42,521 bases of DNA from Sphingomonas segetis (GTDB lineage: Bacteria; Pseudomonadota; Alphaproteobacteria; Sphingomonadales; Sphingomonadaceae), in contig NZ_WJSQ01000005.1 in the NCBI RefSeq assembly GCF_009720245.1, positions 1 through 42,521 of the forward strand, in the 5' to 3' direction. The notes under the pieces are model-generated. The model was not told where the DNA came from. It did no database searches and worked only from the letters and a program-made list of their open reading frames with translations. Made by a program: the position numbers and the translations under genes. How positions within the stretch are numbered: the stretch's first letter is position 1; each line of letters begins with the position of its first letter. Positions 16,008-24,711 of the stretch are shown here, piece after piece.

Positions 16008-18908
16008 CTAGAAGTGGTAACTGGCGCCGAGCAGCCACGACCGTCCGTATTTCTCGACACGCTCCAAGGTCGGAGAATCGTTCACGATGAAGTAAGTCCG
16101 ATAGGGGGAGTTCAGCACGTTGCTGACCTGGAGCAAAATGCCGAGCCCGTTAAGCCTTGAGCCGGGCTGGAACGTGTAGCCGATCTGCGCATCGACTTGT
16201 TCGTCTGGCTGGGTGAGCGGGTGATCAAGGTTCGCAAAGAGTGCGACGACTTCGCCCTCGAACTTCGACCGGTGACGCCACGACGCTCGCGCTTGGAAGC
16301 CGTACCTCTCGTAATAGGCAGTCACATCGTAAACCCATTTGGAGAAGCCAGGCAGCACGTTGTTGGCGAGTTGGTCTGCCGCTGCCTTGTCCAGCTTGTA
16401 GTCGGTGTAGGATATGCTGCCCGTTGCGCCAAAGCCTTCGAGTATGGGCGTCAGCCGCCCGAACTCGAACGCGCCGCTCACCTCGACGCCGCCAACCCAG
16501 CCGCCCTGTCCGTTTGCAGGCGCGCTGAGGGAGCCGATCGGACTGATCGTACATCCGTTACAACTGGCTTGGAGCGTGGCCAGGTCGGCCGGCGGGGCCG
16601 TTATCCCCGTGAAATCGGCGGCGAGAACCTGCGTATAGATGTAGTTATCCAACCACATGTAGAAACCGTGGACGGAGAAATAGCTCGCCTTGCCGCCATA
16701 CCATTCATAGCCGATGTCCAGTTCCTTGGCGCGCCATGGCTCGAGCTTGGGGTTGCCGCCCCCCGCCGACCAGGGGTGGACCTCTACACCCGGGCCGCAA
16801 GGTTGATTGGGCGGGACGATGACCTTGCAAACCGACCCATCGAAGCCGGGAACCAGGTTTGCGCGCATGTCGTCCATGCGCGGTCGAGCCATGACCTTGG
16901 CCACCGCGAAGCGGATGCGGTTGCGGTGGTTGATGTCGTAGAAAAGGTTCAGGCTGGGCAGGATATCGGTGTACTTTGCGCCTTCATTGACGTTGATCAG
17001 CTCAATCGGTGAGACCGCCGTGTTGATACGCAGACCCGAGGACCTCTGCTTCTGCTGGACCACCTGTACGCCGACATTGCCGTGCAGGTCCCCGGAATCG
17101 ATATTCGCCTTCGCCTTCCAGGTGAGGATGTCCTCTTTGATGTCCCACGCCTTGTCGAAGTGGGAGGCGTCTTCCAGCGGAACGATATCGAAAACATTTC
17201 CGTTGTTGACGAGGTCCGTGACCTTGACGCCGAGAATGCTCATATCGCCCGCGAAGCTCAACGACGTCGGGCCCGTCAGGAATTGCGGATCGACCAGGGT
17301 CTGCAGACGATCATTCTTCAGGAAGATGTCGAGCTCGTCGACCCTCTTGTCCTTGTGCCGATGCGTGTAGTCGAGGCCCGCTTCGACCGAGCTGAAGAAG
17401 TTGCCGATTCCCGTCCCTTGAAGGTCCTGCCTGAGCGTCAGATCGCCGGACGACAGCGTCTCCTTGATGTGGGGCGATTTCTTGTGCCCCTCAGACCCGT
17501 AGCCGCCCCAGGCCGAACGGTCGCCAAGGGACACATTGTTCGCATCAGCGTAATCGAGGCCGAAGTTCGTGACTTGCAGGAAGTCGTTATCGGGGATCAC
17601 GCGGTCGTAGCTGTCGAAGACCCGGCCCTGCGAGAAATCGTCGAAGCTCAGCCTGCTGCAGCAGCCGTAACCGCCGAAGAGTTCGATGTCCGTTTCATCT
17701 CGCTTGTTGGTCGAATAGGACAGATCGGCAAGTAAATGGGTCCGCTCTGCAAGGCGGAAATCATTGTTCAGTCCTGCGGAGAAGAGGTGGTCGACGCGCT
17801 TGTTGTCGTTCCACCGCAGAAGCGGCGTGACATTGGTGACATGGTCGGCGACCTGGAACGGAACGCCGTCGCGGGTCTCGGTCTCGACGTCGCTGTAGGT
17901 GACGTTGTCGGTCCAGGCAGAGGAAAACCATTCGGCGCCCCGGGTGGTATTGTCCTGCTTGAACCGGGAATAATAGAGATCGAGCACGGAATGGACGGCG
18001 TCGCTCGGCCTCCATTCCACGGTGCCCGTTATGCCGTCGCGAATATCGCGCGAGTTGGAGGCACGCACTTCCTGGCCCGACAGGACCTGCACCCCGTCTC
18101 CATAATCGGCGTAAAACCAATTCTTGGTCTCGTTGACGTGGCCCGGTGAGTCGAGGTGCGCATAGCTCATCATCCAGCCGAGCGTGCCGGCCTCGTTCTG
18201 ACCGATGTAGCTGGCACTGCCGCGCCAACCATATTTCGAGAAATCCTGATTACGCCCGCCGCCCTGGTCGAGCTGCCCACGCAGGTTTATCGCGATGGCG
18301 CGCTTGCCATATTCGAGCGGCCGAATGGTCCGCAAATCAACCGTGCCGGCGAGGCCCATGCCCGCAATGCTGGCGTCGGGAGTCTTGTAGACCACCACCG
18401 CGCCCATGAGCTCGGAGGGATATTGGTCGAACTCGACCGCGCGGTTGAAACCGGAGCTCGCCTGCTGGCGTCCGTTCAACAGAACCGTTGTAAAGTCGGG
18501 CGAGAAGCCGCGAATCGAGACGATCTCGGCACGTCCCTTAACGCGCTGCGCCGTGATGCCCGGGAGTCGAGCGATCGATTCGGCAATCGAGGTGTCGGGC
18601 AGCTTGCCGATCTCCTCGGCCGAGACGACTTCCACGACGCTGCGTTCCCGTCGCTTGATCTCGATCGAATTCTGCAAGCTGCGGCGAAGGCCGGTGATGA
18701 CGATTGCACCCGGAGGTGCGGGCTGGGTCGCGTCGGGTTGGCCTGGCGTCGTAGCTGCCGGCGGCGGCAGCGGCTGTTGCTGCTGCGGTGCATTCGGATC
18801 GTTGGGGTCCGGGGTCGTCTGCGCGAATGCTGCTGACGGCAGCACGACCAATGACGAACAACCGGCAAGCAAGAGCGCTCGACGCGCTCGCGACGAAGGA
18901 TTCGGCAC
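16008..18908 (-). CDS. TonB-dependent outer-membrane receptor, SusC-like without SusD
   Basis: A 966-residue outer-membrane receptor of the Xanthomonas/Caulobacter carbohydrate type. It has a signal peptide (to about Gln30), a Pro/Gln-rich linker, a TonB-box-like AIVITGLR, and a plug domain with VVEVVSAEEIGKLPDTSIAESIARLPGI, RGFSPDFTTVLLNGR and GAVVVYKTPDASI. The 22-strand barrel closes with LGASYHF. It would carry oligosaccharides into the periplasm using TonB energy. GTG 18906-18908 is chosen as start since AGGGGAG lies just upstream and the signal peptide then begins cleanly; the frame reaches back to 19001 across the LacI operator, which cannot be coding. It is the first gene of the leftward operon and no SusD-like partner is present, as is usual for Proteobacteria. 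Confidence 0.93.
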   Translation of the reverse strand: MPNPSSRARRALLLAGCSSLVVLPSAAFAQTTPDPNDPNAPQQQQPLPPPAATTPGQPDATQPAPPGAIVITGLRRSLQNSIEIKRRERSVVEVVSAEEIGKLPDTSIAESIARLPGITAQRVKGRAEIVSIRGFSPDFTTVLLNGRQQASSGFNRAVEFDQYPSELMGAVVVYKTPDASIAGMGLAGTVDLRTIRPLEYGKRAIAINLRGQLDQGGGRNQDFSKYGWRGSASYIGQNEAGTLGWMMSYAHLDSPGHVNETKNWFYADYGDGVQVLSGQEVRASNSRDIRDGITGTVEWRPSDAVHSVLDLYYSRFKQDNTTRGAEWFSSAWTDNVTYSDVETETRDGVPFQVADHVTNVTPLLRWNDNKRVDHLFSAGLNNDFRLAERTHLLADLSYSTNKRDETDIELFGGYGCCSRLSFDDFSQGRVFDSYDRVIPDNDFLQVTNFGLDYADANNVSLGDRSAWGGYGSEGHKKSPHIKETLSSGDLTLRQDLQGTGIGNFFSSVEAGLDYTHRHKDKRVDELDIFLKNDRLQTLVDPQFLTGPTSLSFAGDMSILGVKVTDLVNNGNVFDIVPLEDASHFDKAWDIKEDILTWKAKANIDSGDLHGNVGVQVVQQKQRSSGLRINTAVSPIELINVNEGAKYTDILPSLNLFYDINHRNRIRFAVAKVMARPRMDDMRANLVPGFDGSVCKVIVPPNQPCGPGVEVHPWSAGGGNPKLEPWRAKELDIGYEWYGGKASYFSVHGFYMWLDNYIYTQVLAADFTGITAPPADLATLQASCNGCTISPIGSLSAPANGQGGWVGGVEVSGAFEFGRLTPILEGFGATGSISYTDYKLDKAAADQLANNVLPGFSKWVYDVTAYYERYGFQARASWRHRSKFEGEVVALFANLDHPLTQPDEQVDAQIGYTFQPGSRLNGLGILLQVSNVLNSPYRTYFIVNDSPTLERVEKYGRSWLLGASYHF

Positions 18909-18968
18909 CAGTGTCTCCCCTCTTCCGCCTGTCACGAATGCGCGCGACAAGCCGCGTTCCCACTCTCC

Positions 18969-18984
18969 ATGGAAGCGCTTCCAT
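18969..18984. promoter_or_regulatory. LacI-family operator in front of the receptor operon
   Basis: ATGGAAGCGCTTCCAT is a perfect 16-bp palindrome with the central GCGC core typical of LacI-family operators (compare TGGGAGCGCTCCCA of CelR). It lies 60 bp upstream of the chosen receptor start and downstream of the lacI-type gene. A TTGACT on the minus strand at 19009-19014, in the last codons of the regulator gene, could be the -35 of the controlled promoter; no clear -10 is seen. A near copy stands before the GH20 gene. Confidence 0.85.
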
Positions 18985-19002
18985 TTTCGTGCGGCAAACA
19001 TC

Positions 19003-20040
19003 TTAGGGAGTCAAGAACTCCGGCGGCGGCGACGTCGATTGGCGGACGATGAGTTCAAAAGGCAACGCATCGTAGTGCGGCGCACCGTTCGACTGGCTCT
19101 CGGCGAGAAGGTGAACCGCGCGCTCGGTCAGCTCCTTGATGGGCTGACGGATGGTTGTCAGCGGCGGCCAGACAATCTCGGACATTGGCGTGTCATCGAA
19201 CCCCGTAACCGAAATCACACTCGGGATGTCCAGATGCGCTCGGTGTACTGCGAGCATGACTCCGGCAGCCATGTCGTCGTTCGCGCAGGCGATGGCCGTC
19301 ACTTTGCGGTCGCCGAGGAGTTGCTCTCCGGCCTCCACCCCCGATCTGAACGTGAAGTCGCCGATGCTCGTCCAGGGCTCATCCTCTATGCCGGATTCCC
19401 TAAGCGCTTCCCGGAAGCCATCGTAGCGAAGCGCCGCGGCGCGGTGTTCTGCGGGTCCATTCACGAAACCGACGCGTCGATGACCGAGCGATACGAGATG
19501 CTGCGCGATAGCGTGTCCGGCCGCGCGCTCGTCGATTCCGACAGCCGTTACCACGTCGCGCGCGCGCTCCCCCGCAGATACGGCGACCACTTGAACGCCT
19601 GCCCGTTGTGCCGCTTCTATGAACTCGACGTCATCGGACAATGGCGGGGACAGAATGAGTCCGGTGGGCCGTTCGCGGTCGAGGATGGATGCGAGTAGGC
19701 GCAGGCGATTGGCGTCATCCGGGTCGACCGCGCGCGTGACGAGATCGAAGCCGAGCGAGGAACATCCGCGCAACGCGCCAAGCTCGAGTCCAGCGTTGTA
19801 GTAACTGTTCGGCTGAAGGTTGGGACTGTGGGCGTGGATCAGCATGATCTGCGTCCCCATCCCACTCGCAAGCGCCCGCGCCTGGCGGTTGACCGAATAG
19901 CCAAGTTCCTCGACCGCGCGCCTGACTCGGTCGCGCGTTTCCGGACGAACATTCGAGCCGTTGTTGAGGACGCGCGAGACGGTGACGCGCGCGACCCCGG
20001 CCACCTTGGCGACGTCGTCGATAGTCGAATTCCGCTTCAT
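19003..20040 (-). CDS. LacI-family transcriptional repressor of the glycan locus
   Basis: A 345-residue LacI/GalR regulator. The N-terminal helix-turn-helix and hinge helix read STIDDVAKVAGVARVTVSRVLNNGSNVRPETRDRV ... NRQARALASG. The periplasmic-binding-protein-like domain follows (about 60-340) with SLGHRRVGFVNGP, AIACANDDMAAGVMLAVHR and VTGFDDTPMSEIVWPPLTT. The start is ATG 20038-20040; upstream codons are weak (TTG). It sits between the two divergent glycosidase arms, and both arms have a matching operator, so it very probably represses them until an inducing sugar binds. Regulator and receptor genes are transcribed in the same direction, so the receptor arm may also receive read-through from it. 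Confidence 0.92.
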   Translation of the reverse strand: MKRNSTIDDVAKVAGVARVTVSRVLNNGSNVRPETRDRVRRAVEELGYSVNRQARALASGMGTQIMLIHAHSPNLQPNSYYNAGLELGALRGCSSLGFDLVTRAVDPDDANRLRLLASILDRERPTGLILSPPLSDDVEFIEAAQRAGVQVVAVSAGERARDVVTAVGIDERAAGHAIAQHLVSLGHRRVGFVNGPAEHRAAALRYDGFREALRESGIEDEPWTSIGDFTFRSGVEAGEQLLGDRKVTAIACANDDMAAGVMLAVHRAHLDIPSVISVTGFDDTPMSEIVWPPLTTIRQPIKELTERAVHLLAESQSNGAPHYDALPFELIVRQSTSPPPEFLTP

Positions 20041-20125
20041 CGCGCGCGAGCGTGGCAAGCGTTTGGTCTGTTCGCAACGGCTTCAACGGGCTTGCCAGCA
20101 GTGGAAGCGTCACCCTAACAATGAA

Positions 20126-20143
20126 AATGGAAGCGCTTTCATT
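20126..20143. promoter_or_regulatory. LacI-family operator in front of the GH20 operon
   Basis: AATGGAAGCGCTTTCATT is an 18-bp palindrome with one mismatched pair and shares 15 of 16 bases with the site at 18969. It ends 9 bp before the GH20 start codon, so bound repressor would block the promoter and ribosome binding region. TTGCCA (20092-20097) and AACAAT (20117-20122), 19 bp apart, may be the promoter. A half-site TGGAAGCG lies at 20102-20109. The site is also 86 bp upstream of the regulator's own start, so autoregulation is possible. Confidence 0.85.
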
Positions 20144-20152
20144 TGGATCCAG

Positions 20153-21670
20153 ATGGTGCAGATCGTACGAGGCTTGTTGATCCTTTTGGCGCTGTGTCTG
20201 GGCGCGCCTGCAGCCGCTGCGCCTCCCGCCTTGATTCCCATGCCATTGGCTGCCGTTTGGCATGACGGGGAAGTCCGGATTGGGGCCGACACAGTCGTCG
20301 AAGGACGCGGCGAGGCTGCTTCGACCGCCGACTATTTGGCCCGGGAATTGGGGCTGAAATCGAAGCGCGGCGGGCCCTCGAGAATCCAGCTTTCGCTGGT
20401 GCCGACGAGCAAGATCGCGAACCCCGAGGGTTACTATTTGCGCGCGACCGGCAACGAAGTGCTGATCGAAGCATCCGATCCGCGCGGGCTATTCTATGGA
20501 GCGCAGACCCTTCGCCAGCTCGTCACGACCAAGTCCGCGTCCCGCACGGTTCCGAACGTAGAAATCAATGACTCGCCCCGCTTCCGCTGGCGCGGATTGT
20601 TGATCGACCTCGGCCGTCACTTCTTCGGCAAGCAAACGCTGTTCAAGATCATCGACGAGATGGCGGCGTACAAGCTCAACGTCCTCAAGCTTCACTTGAC
20701 CGACTATCAAGGGTGGCGGCTGGAGATCCCCGCTTATCCCAAGCTGACGCAAGTCGGCTCGCTGGTCGACGGCAAGCCGCAATATCTCACGACGGCCGAC
20801 GTGCGCGAGATCGTGCAGTACGCCGCGGAGCGCCACATCATGGTCGTGCCAGAGATCGAGATGCCGGGCCATGCCGGAGCCGCTGCCCGGTCCTATCCCG
20901 AGTTTTTCAATAAGACCGGCGACGCGTTCAATCCGGCGTACCCGAAGACTTACGATTTCGTTCGGGGCGTTCTCGCCGAAGTCGCCCGGCTTTTCCCCGC
21001 CCCGTATGTGGATTTCGCAGGGGACGAGGTTGGCGACGCGTGGGAGGGAATGGCGGATGTCGATCGGCTCAAGGCCGAGCACGGTCTAAAAACCTCAAAC
21101 GACGTTCAGGCCTATTTCGGACGCAGGGTCGTTGCGATCATCGAAGGTCTCGGCAAGCGGCCGATGGCATGGGATGACCAGGTCGATGCCCATGCGCCCA
21201 ATAGCGTGGTCATCCAGTGGTGGCGCAGGGACAAGCCGGAGGTGCTCAAGACCGCTGCAAAAGAGGGCCACGACCTCGTGATTTCACCGGCCGATCAGCT
21301 CTATTTCGACTATCACCAGGGTCCAGGCGAGCCGGGGGCGCCGTGGGAAGGAAACAAGGGCGGCCCGCAGTCGATCGGCAAGATGCTGGCGTGGGAACCG
21401 ATACCCGGCGACTTCACGCCGGAGGAATCCTCTCGCGTGCTGGGCATCGAGGCCTGCGTCTGGACGGAATTCATCGCGACTGAGCGGTATCTGCAGTTCA
21501 TGACCTTTCCACGACTGCTCGCTCTTTCGGAGATTGCATGGCGCCCCAAAGGCCAGCGCGACGAAGCCGAGTTCACGAAGCGCCTGGAGCCACATATCGA
21601 AGCGCTTCGCGCGAGAGGCATCAACGCGAGACGGGGTGAATGGGACGCTTATGAGTTCATCACGAACTGA
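20153..21670 (+). CDS. GH20 beta-N-acetylhexosaminidase
   Basis: A 505-residue exported family 20 glycosidase with signal peptide (about 1-23, GAPAAAA). A GH20b-type N-terminal domain (about 25-140, with LIPMP and GLFYGAQTLRQL) precedes the barrel: SPRFRWRGLLIDLGRHF, LKLHLTDYQGWRLEIPAYPKLT, PEIEMPGHAGAA and the catalytic pair Asp291-Glu292 in VDFAGDEVGD. GH20 enzymes remove terminal beta-GlcNAc or GalNAc by substrate-assisted catalysis. ATG 20153 is chosen over the longer frame because the latter runs through the LacI operator; GGA lies six bases before it. It heads the rightward operon. Chitin-type oligosaccharides or another amino-sugar glycan are likely substrates. Confidence 0.92.
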   Translation: MVQIVRGLLILLALCLGAPAAAAPPALIPMPLAAVWHDGEVRIGADTVVEGRGEAASTADYLARELGLKSKRGGPSRIQLSLVPTSKIANPEGYYLRATGNEVLIEASDPRGLFYGAQTLRQLVTTKSASRTVPNVEINDSPRFRWRGLLIDLGRHFFGKQTLFKIIDEMAAYKLNVLKLHLTDYQGWRLEIPAYPKLTQVGSLVDGKPQYLTTADVREIVQYAAERHIMVVPEIEMPGHAGAAARSYPEFFNKTGDAFNPAYPKTYDFVRGVLAEVARLFPAPYVDFAGDEVGDAWEGMADVDRLKAEHGLKTSNDVQAYFGRRVVAIIEGLGKRPMAWDDQVDAHAPNSVVIQWWRRDKPEVLKTAAKEGHDLVISPADQLYFDYHQGPGEPGAPWEGNKGGPQSIGKMLAWEPIPGDFTPEESSRVLGIEACVWTEFIATERYLQFMTFPRLLALSEIAWRPKGQRDEAEFTKRLEPHIEALRARGINARRGEWDAYEFITN

Positions 21671-22457
21671 CATGCTCTCCCCAATCACCGAGCGCACAGC
21701 GCCGAGCCCCGCGCAGTTCCGCGATGAAATCCTGCCGAGCGGACAACCAGCCGTAATGCGCGGCGTGGCAAATGATTGGCCCCTGGTCGTCGCCGCGCAT
21801 CACGATTCGCACACGGTCATGGCGTTGATGGCGGCGACCGCGAACGGCCGCCTGGCCAAGGTGCTTCGGGCCGACCCGGCGCAGCAGGGCCGGTTCCACT
21901 ACGCAGATGACAGTTATGCGATGAACTTCACCCGCGGAGAGGGCAATGTCGCGGGGATCCTAGCGGGACTGCGCGAGCAGGAGAACAGCTACCAACCGTT
22001 CGCGATGGCAGCGCAGAGCATGATCGCGGAACATTATTTTCCAGGGTTCGCACAGGCGCATCCAATGCCCTTGGTTCCTCCTTCGGCGGAGCCACGCCTA
22101 TGGATCGGCAATGCCGCGAAGGTCGCGACCCACAACGATCCCATCGAGAATGTCGCTGTCGTCGCCGCGGGACGCCGGCGCTTCACGCTGTTCCCGCCAT
22201 CGGCAGAGCCCGATCTTTACCTGGGTCCGCATGACCCGACCCCCGCCGGAGCGCGGATCAGCATGGTGCATGTGACCGCGCCCGACTTCGACCGATATCC
22301 TCGGTTCGCTTCAGCGCTCAAGGTCGCGCAGGAAGCGGAACTGCGGCCCGGCGATGCCATCTTCATTCCGCGCGACTGGTACCATCATGTCGAGGCGATC
22401 GAGCGCTTGAACGTACTCGTGAACTATTGGTGGGACGAAAGCAAAAGCGACGCATAG
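21651..22457 (+). CDS. JmjC/cupin-like (cupin_8) putative Fe(II)-dependent oxygenase
   Basis: A 268-residue protein related to factor-inhibiting-HIF/JmjC-type hydroxylases. The core has LPSGQPAVMRGVANDWP near the N-terminus, then LWIGNAAKVATHNDPIENVAVVAAGRRRFTLFPP, where His-Asn-Asp forms the HxD iron motif, and LRPGDAIFIPRDWYHHVEAI, which supplies the distal His. All three metal ligands are therefore present. The ATG at 21651 (overlapping GH20 by 20 bp, GGGA upstream) is used; ATG 21672 directly after the GH20 stop is equally possible. It lies between GH20 and GH3 in the rightward operon. Similar cupin-like genes accompany TonB receptors and halogenase-like genes in other alphaproteobacteria and Xanthomonas. 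The substrate is unknown. Confidence 0.82.
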   Translation: MSSSRTDMLSPITERTAPSPAQFRDEILPSGQPAVMRGVANDWPLVVAAHHDSHTVMALMAATANGRLAKVLRADPAQQGRFHYADDSYAMNFTRGEGNVAGILAGLREQENSYQPFAMAAQSMIAEHYFPGFAQAHPMPLVPPSAEPRLWIGNAAKVATHNDPIENVAVVAAGRRRFTLFPPSAEPDLYLGPHDPTPAGARISMVHVTAPDFDRYPRFASALKVAQEAELRPGDAIFIPRDWYHHVEAIERLNVLVNYWWDESKSDA

Positions 22458-22479
22458 GACTGCGCCAGGGGGAGATCTC

Positions 22480-24711
22480 ATGAGGAAGGCAATTCTGCTG
22501 GCCGCGTCAGTTGCGATGTTGCTTTGCACGTCAGTCCAAGCAGCACAGCCAAGCGCAGCGCAGAGCATGCCATGGCTCAACAGCGAACTCGCGCCAGAGA
22601 CACGCGCGAAGGCCGCGCTTGCCGCGATGACGCTCGACGAAAAGCTCAGGCTCATCTTCGGCTATTCAGACCAGGCGCTGACCGAGCTCGCAAAGGTCCC
22701 GGATGAGATCGTTGCTCCGGACCTGAAACGCTATGTCGTGAGCCACCAGGTAAAGGGTTCGGCGGGGTTCGTTCCCGGCGTTCCCCGGCTCGGGATTCCC
22801 GATCAAACCCAAACCGACGCGTCGATGGGCGTCCGCAACAGCTTCATCCCGAGCACTGCCCTGCCCTCCTCCCTTGCGACGGCGGCGAGCTTCGATCCCG
22901 AGGTCCCTCGCGCGGGCGGCGTCATGATCGGCGCCGAAGCGCGCGCTACCCGGCACAACACCATGCTGGCGGGCGGAATCAACCTCGCCCGCGAGCCGCG
23001 GAGCGGCCGGAACTTCGAATATGCCGGGGAAGACCCGCTCCTCGCCGGAATCATGGTCGGCGCGCTGATCAACGGCATTCAGTCGAACCATATCATCTCG
23101 ACGATCAAGCACTTCGCGGTCAACGATCAGGAGACGCTGCGCACGTCGCTGGACGTGACAATTTCCGCGGCCGCGATGAGGCAGTCCGACTTGCTCGCGT
23201 TCGAGCTCGCGATCGAGAAAAGCTCGCCCGGCTCGGTGATGTGCTCCTACAATCTCATCAATGGCCGCTGGGGCTGCGAGAACGACTATCTGCTCAACAA
23301 AGTTCTCAAGCACGATTGGGGCTACAAGGGCTTCGTGATGAGCGATTGGGGCGCCGTCCATTCGACCGTGGACGCGGCCAACGACGGCCTGGACCAGTTC
23401 ACCGGCTTTTGTTGCAAGGACGACAAGCCGTGGTTCGCGCCGCCGGCAATGAAAGCGGCGCTGCAATCTGGCGCCATTCCGCGGAATCGGCTCGACGACA
23501 TGGTGGAGCGGATCCTGTGGGCGATGTTCGCCAAGGGAGTGGTTGACCATCCGGTTCAGGTCTCGCCGATCGATTACGCTGCCAACGCCGCCTTGTCGCA
23601 AAAGGCGGCGGAAGAATCTCTCGTCTTGCTGAAGAACGACGGCGACCTGCTTCCGCTGCGCGGCGTGAAGTCGATCGCGGTGTTAGGCGGCAGTGCCGAC
23701 AAGGGTGTGCTCGCCGGCGCCGGATCGTCCGATGTGACTCCGGTCGGCGGCGCGGTGACGATCGACAATCACACCTATCTACCGTCGCCGCCCGTGGATG
23801 CACTGAAGCGGGAGCTGCCCAAGGCGAAGATCGCGTTCGACCCGGGCAGCGATCTCGCTGCCGCCGCTTCGCTGGCCGCGCAGTCCGACGTCGCCATCGT
23901 CTTTGTCACCCGCCACAACAGCGAAGGCTCGGAGGCAAGCCTGGAGATGGTCGGCAACCAGGACGCGCTGGTCGCGGCCGTCGCCAAGGCCAACCCCAGG
24001 ACCATCGTTGTCGCCGAGACCGGCGGCGCAATCTACATGCCCTGGATCGACGAGGTCCCAGCGATCCTCGAAGCCTTTTATCCCGGAATCCGCGGGGGTC
24101 CCGCAATCGCCCGAATCCTTACCGGCAAGGTCAATCCGTCCGGCCATCTGCCGATCAGTTTCCCAGCTTCGGCCGACCAGCTCGCGCGCCCGGATATTGC
24201 CGGCCTTGGCAAACCGGACGGAACCCCGGAGGAAGTCCTGTATGACGAAGGCGCCGCGATCGGGTACAAATGGTATGACCTGAAAGGCTACAAACCGCTG
24301 TTCTGGTTTGGTCACGGACTCAGCTACACCAATTTCGAGCTCTCCAATCTCGCGGCACAGCCCGACGGCAAAGCGATTCGAGTCAGCTTCGCGATGCGCA
24401 ATGTTGGCAAGCGGCAAGGCAAGGGCGTCGCCCAGGTTTATGTCGCCCCGGCCGACTGGAAGAAGGCCGGGTGGGAAGCGCCAAAGCGGCTCGGCGCATT
24501 TGCGAAGGCCAACCTCAAGCCGGGGCAGATCAAGAGCATCGAGCTGACCATCGATCCGCGGCTTCTCGCAACCTACGAGGCGGCCGGGAACAACTGGCAC
24601 ATCCGCGCCGGGGAGTATCGGCTAATGCTTGGCGAGGCGTCGGACGACTTGCTCAAATCGGTGGCCGTTACCTTGACTGACGCCGTCTGGAGTGCGTCGA
24701 CGACAAATTGA
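22480..24711 (+). CDS. GH3 beta-glycosidase, BglX-like
   Basis: A 743-residue family 3 glycosidase with signal peptide (about 1-22) and a strong GGGGGAG ribosome binding site. Domains in order are the TIM-barrel (TLDEKLRLIFGYSD, Lys210-His211 in TIKHFAVND, CSYNLINGRWGCEN, nucleophile Asp289 in VMSDWGAVHS), the alpha/beta sandwich (EESLVLLKNDGDLLPL, VTRHNSEGSEASLEMVGNQDALV) and a C-terminal fibronectin-III-like domain (FGHGLSYTNFELSNL to the end). The three-domain layout is that of many beta-glucosidases. It differs strongly from the GH3 at 14029, so the two probably act on different linkages or chain lengths. Its stop overlaps the next start (TGATG). Confidence 0.92.
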   Translation: MRKAILLAASVAMLLCTSVQAAQPSAAQSMPWLNSELAPETRAKAALAAMTLDEKLRLIFGYSDQALTELAKVPDEIVAPDLKRYVVSHQVKGSAGFVPGVPRLGIPDQTQTDASMGVRNSFIPSTALPSSLATAASFDPEVPRAGGVMIGAEARATRHNTMLAGGINLAREPRSGRNFEYAGEDPLLAGIMVGALINGIQSNHIISTIKHFAVNDQETLRTSLDVTISAAAMRQSDLLAFELAIEKSSPGSVMCSYNLINGRWGCENDYLLNKVLKHDWGYKGFVMSDWGAVHSTVDAANDGLDQFTGFCCKDDKPWFAPPAMKAALQSGAIPRNRLDDMVERILWAMFAKGVVDHPVQVSPIDYAANAALSQKAAEESLVLLKNDGDLLPLRGVKSIAVLGGSADKGVLAGAGSSDVTPVGGAVTIDNHTYLPSPPVDALKRELPKAKIAFDPGSDLAAAASLAAQSDVAIVFVTRHNSEGSEASLEMVGNQDALVAAVAKANPRTIVVAETGGAIYMPWIDEVPAILEAFYPGIRGGPAIARILTGKVNPSGHLPISFPASADQLARPDIAGLGKPDGTPEEVLYDEGAAIGYKWYDLKGYKPLFWFGHGLSYTNFELSNLAAQPDGKAIRVSFAMRNVGKRQGKGVAQVYVAPADWKKAGWEAPKRLGAFAKANLKPGQIKSIELTIDPRLLATYEAAGNNWHIRAGEYRLMLGEASDDLLKSVAVTLTDAVWSASTTN

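Noticed and set aside
18908-19001. N-terminal extension of the receptor to ATG 19001
   Set aside because: It would make the perfect LacI operator coding and leave the signal peptide internal; GTG 18908 has a strong ribosome binding site and gives a normal leader.
21598-21609. CGAAGCGCTTCG palindrome near the end of GH20 as a third LacI operator
   Set aside because: It lies inside coding sequence and lacks the GG/CC pair at the outer positions shared by the two good sites; AAGCGCTT occurs by chance in GC-rich DNA.
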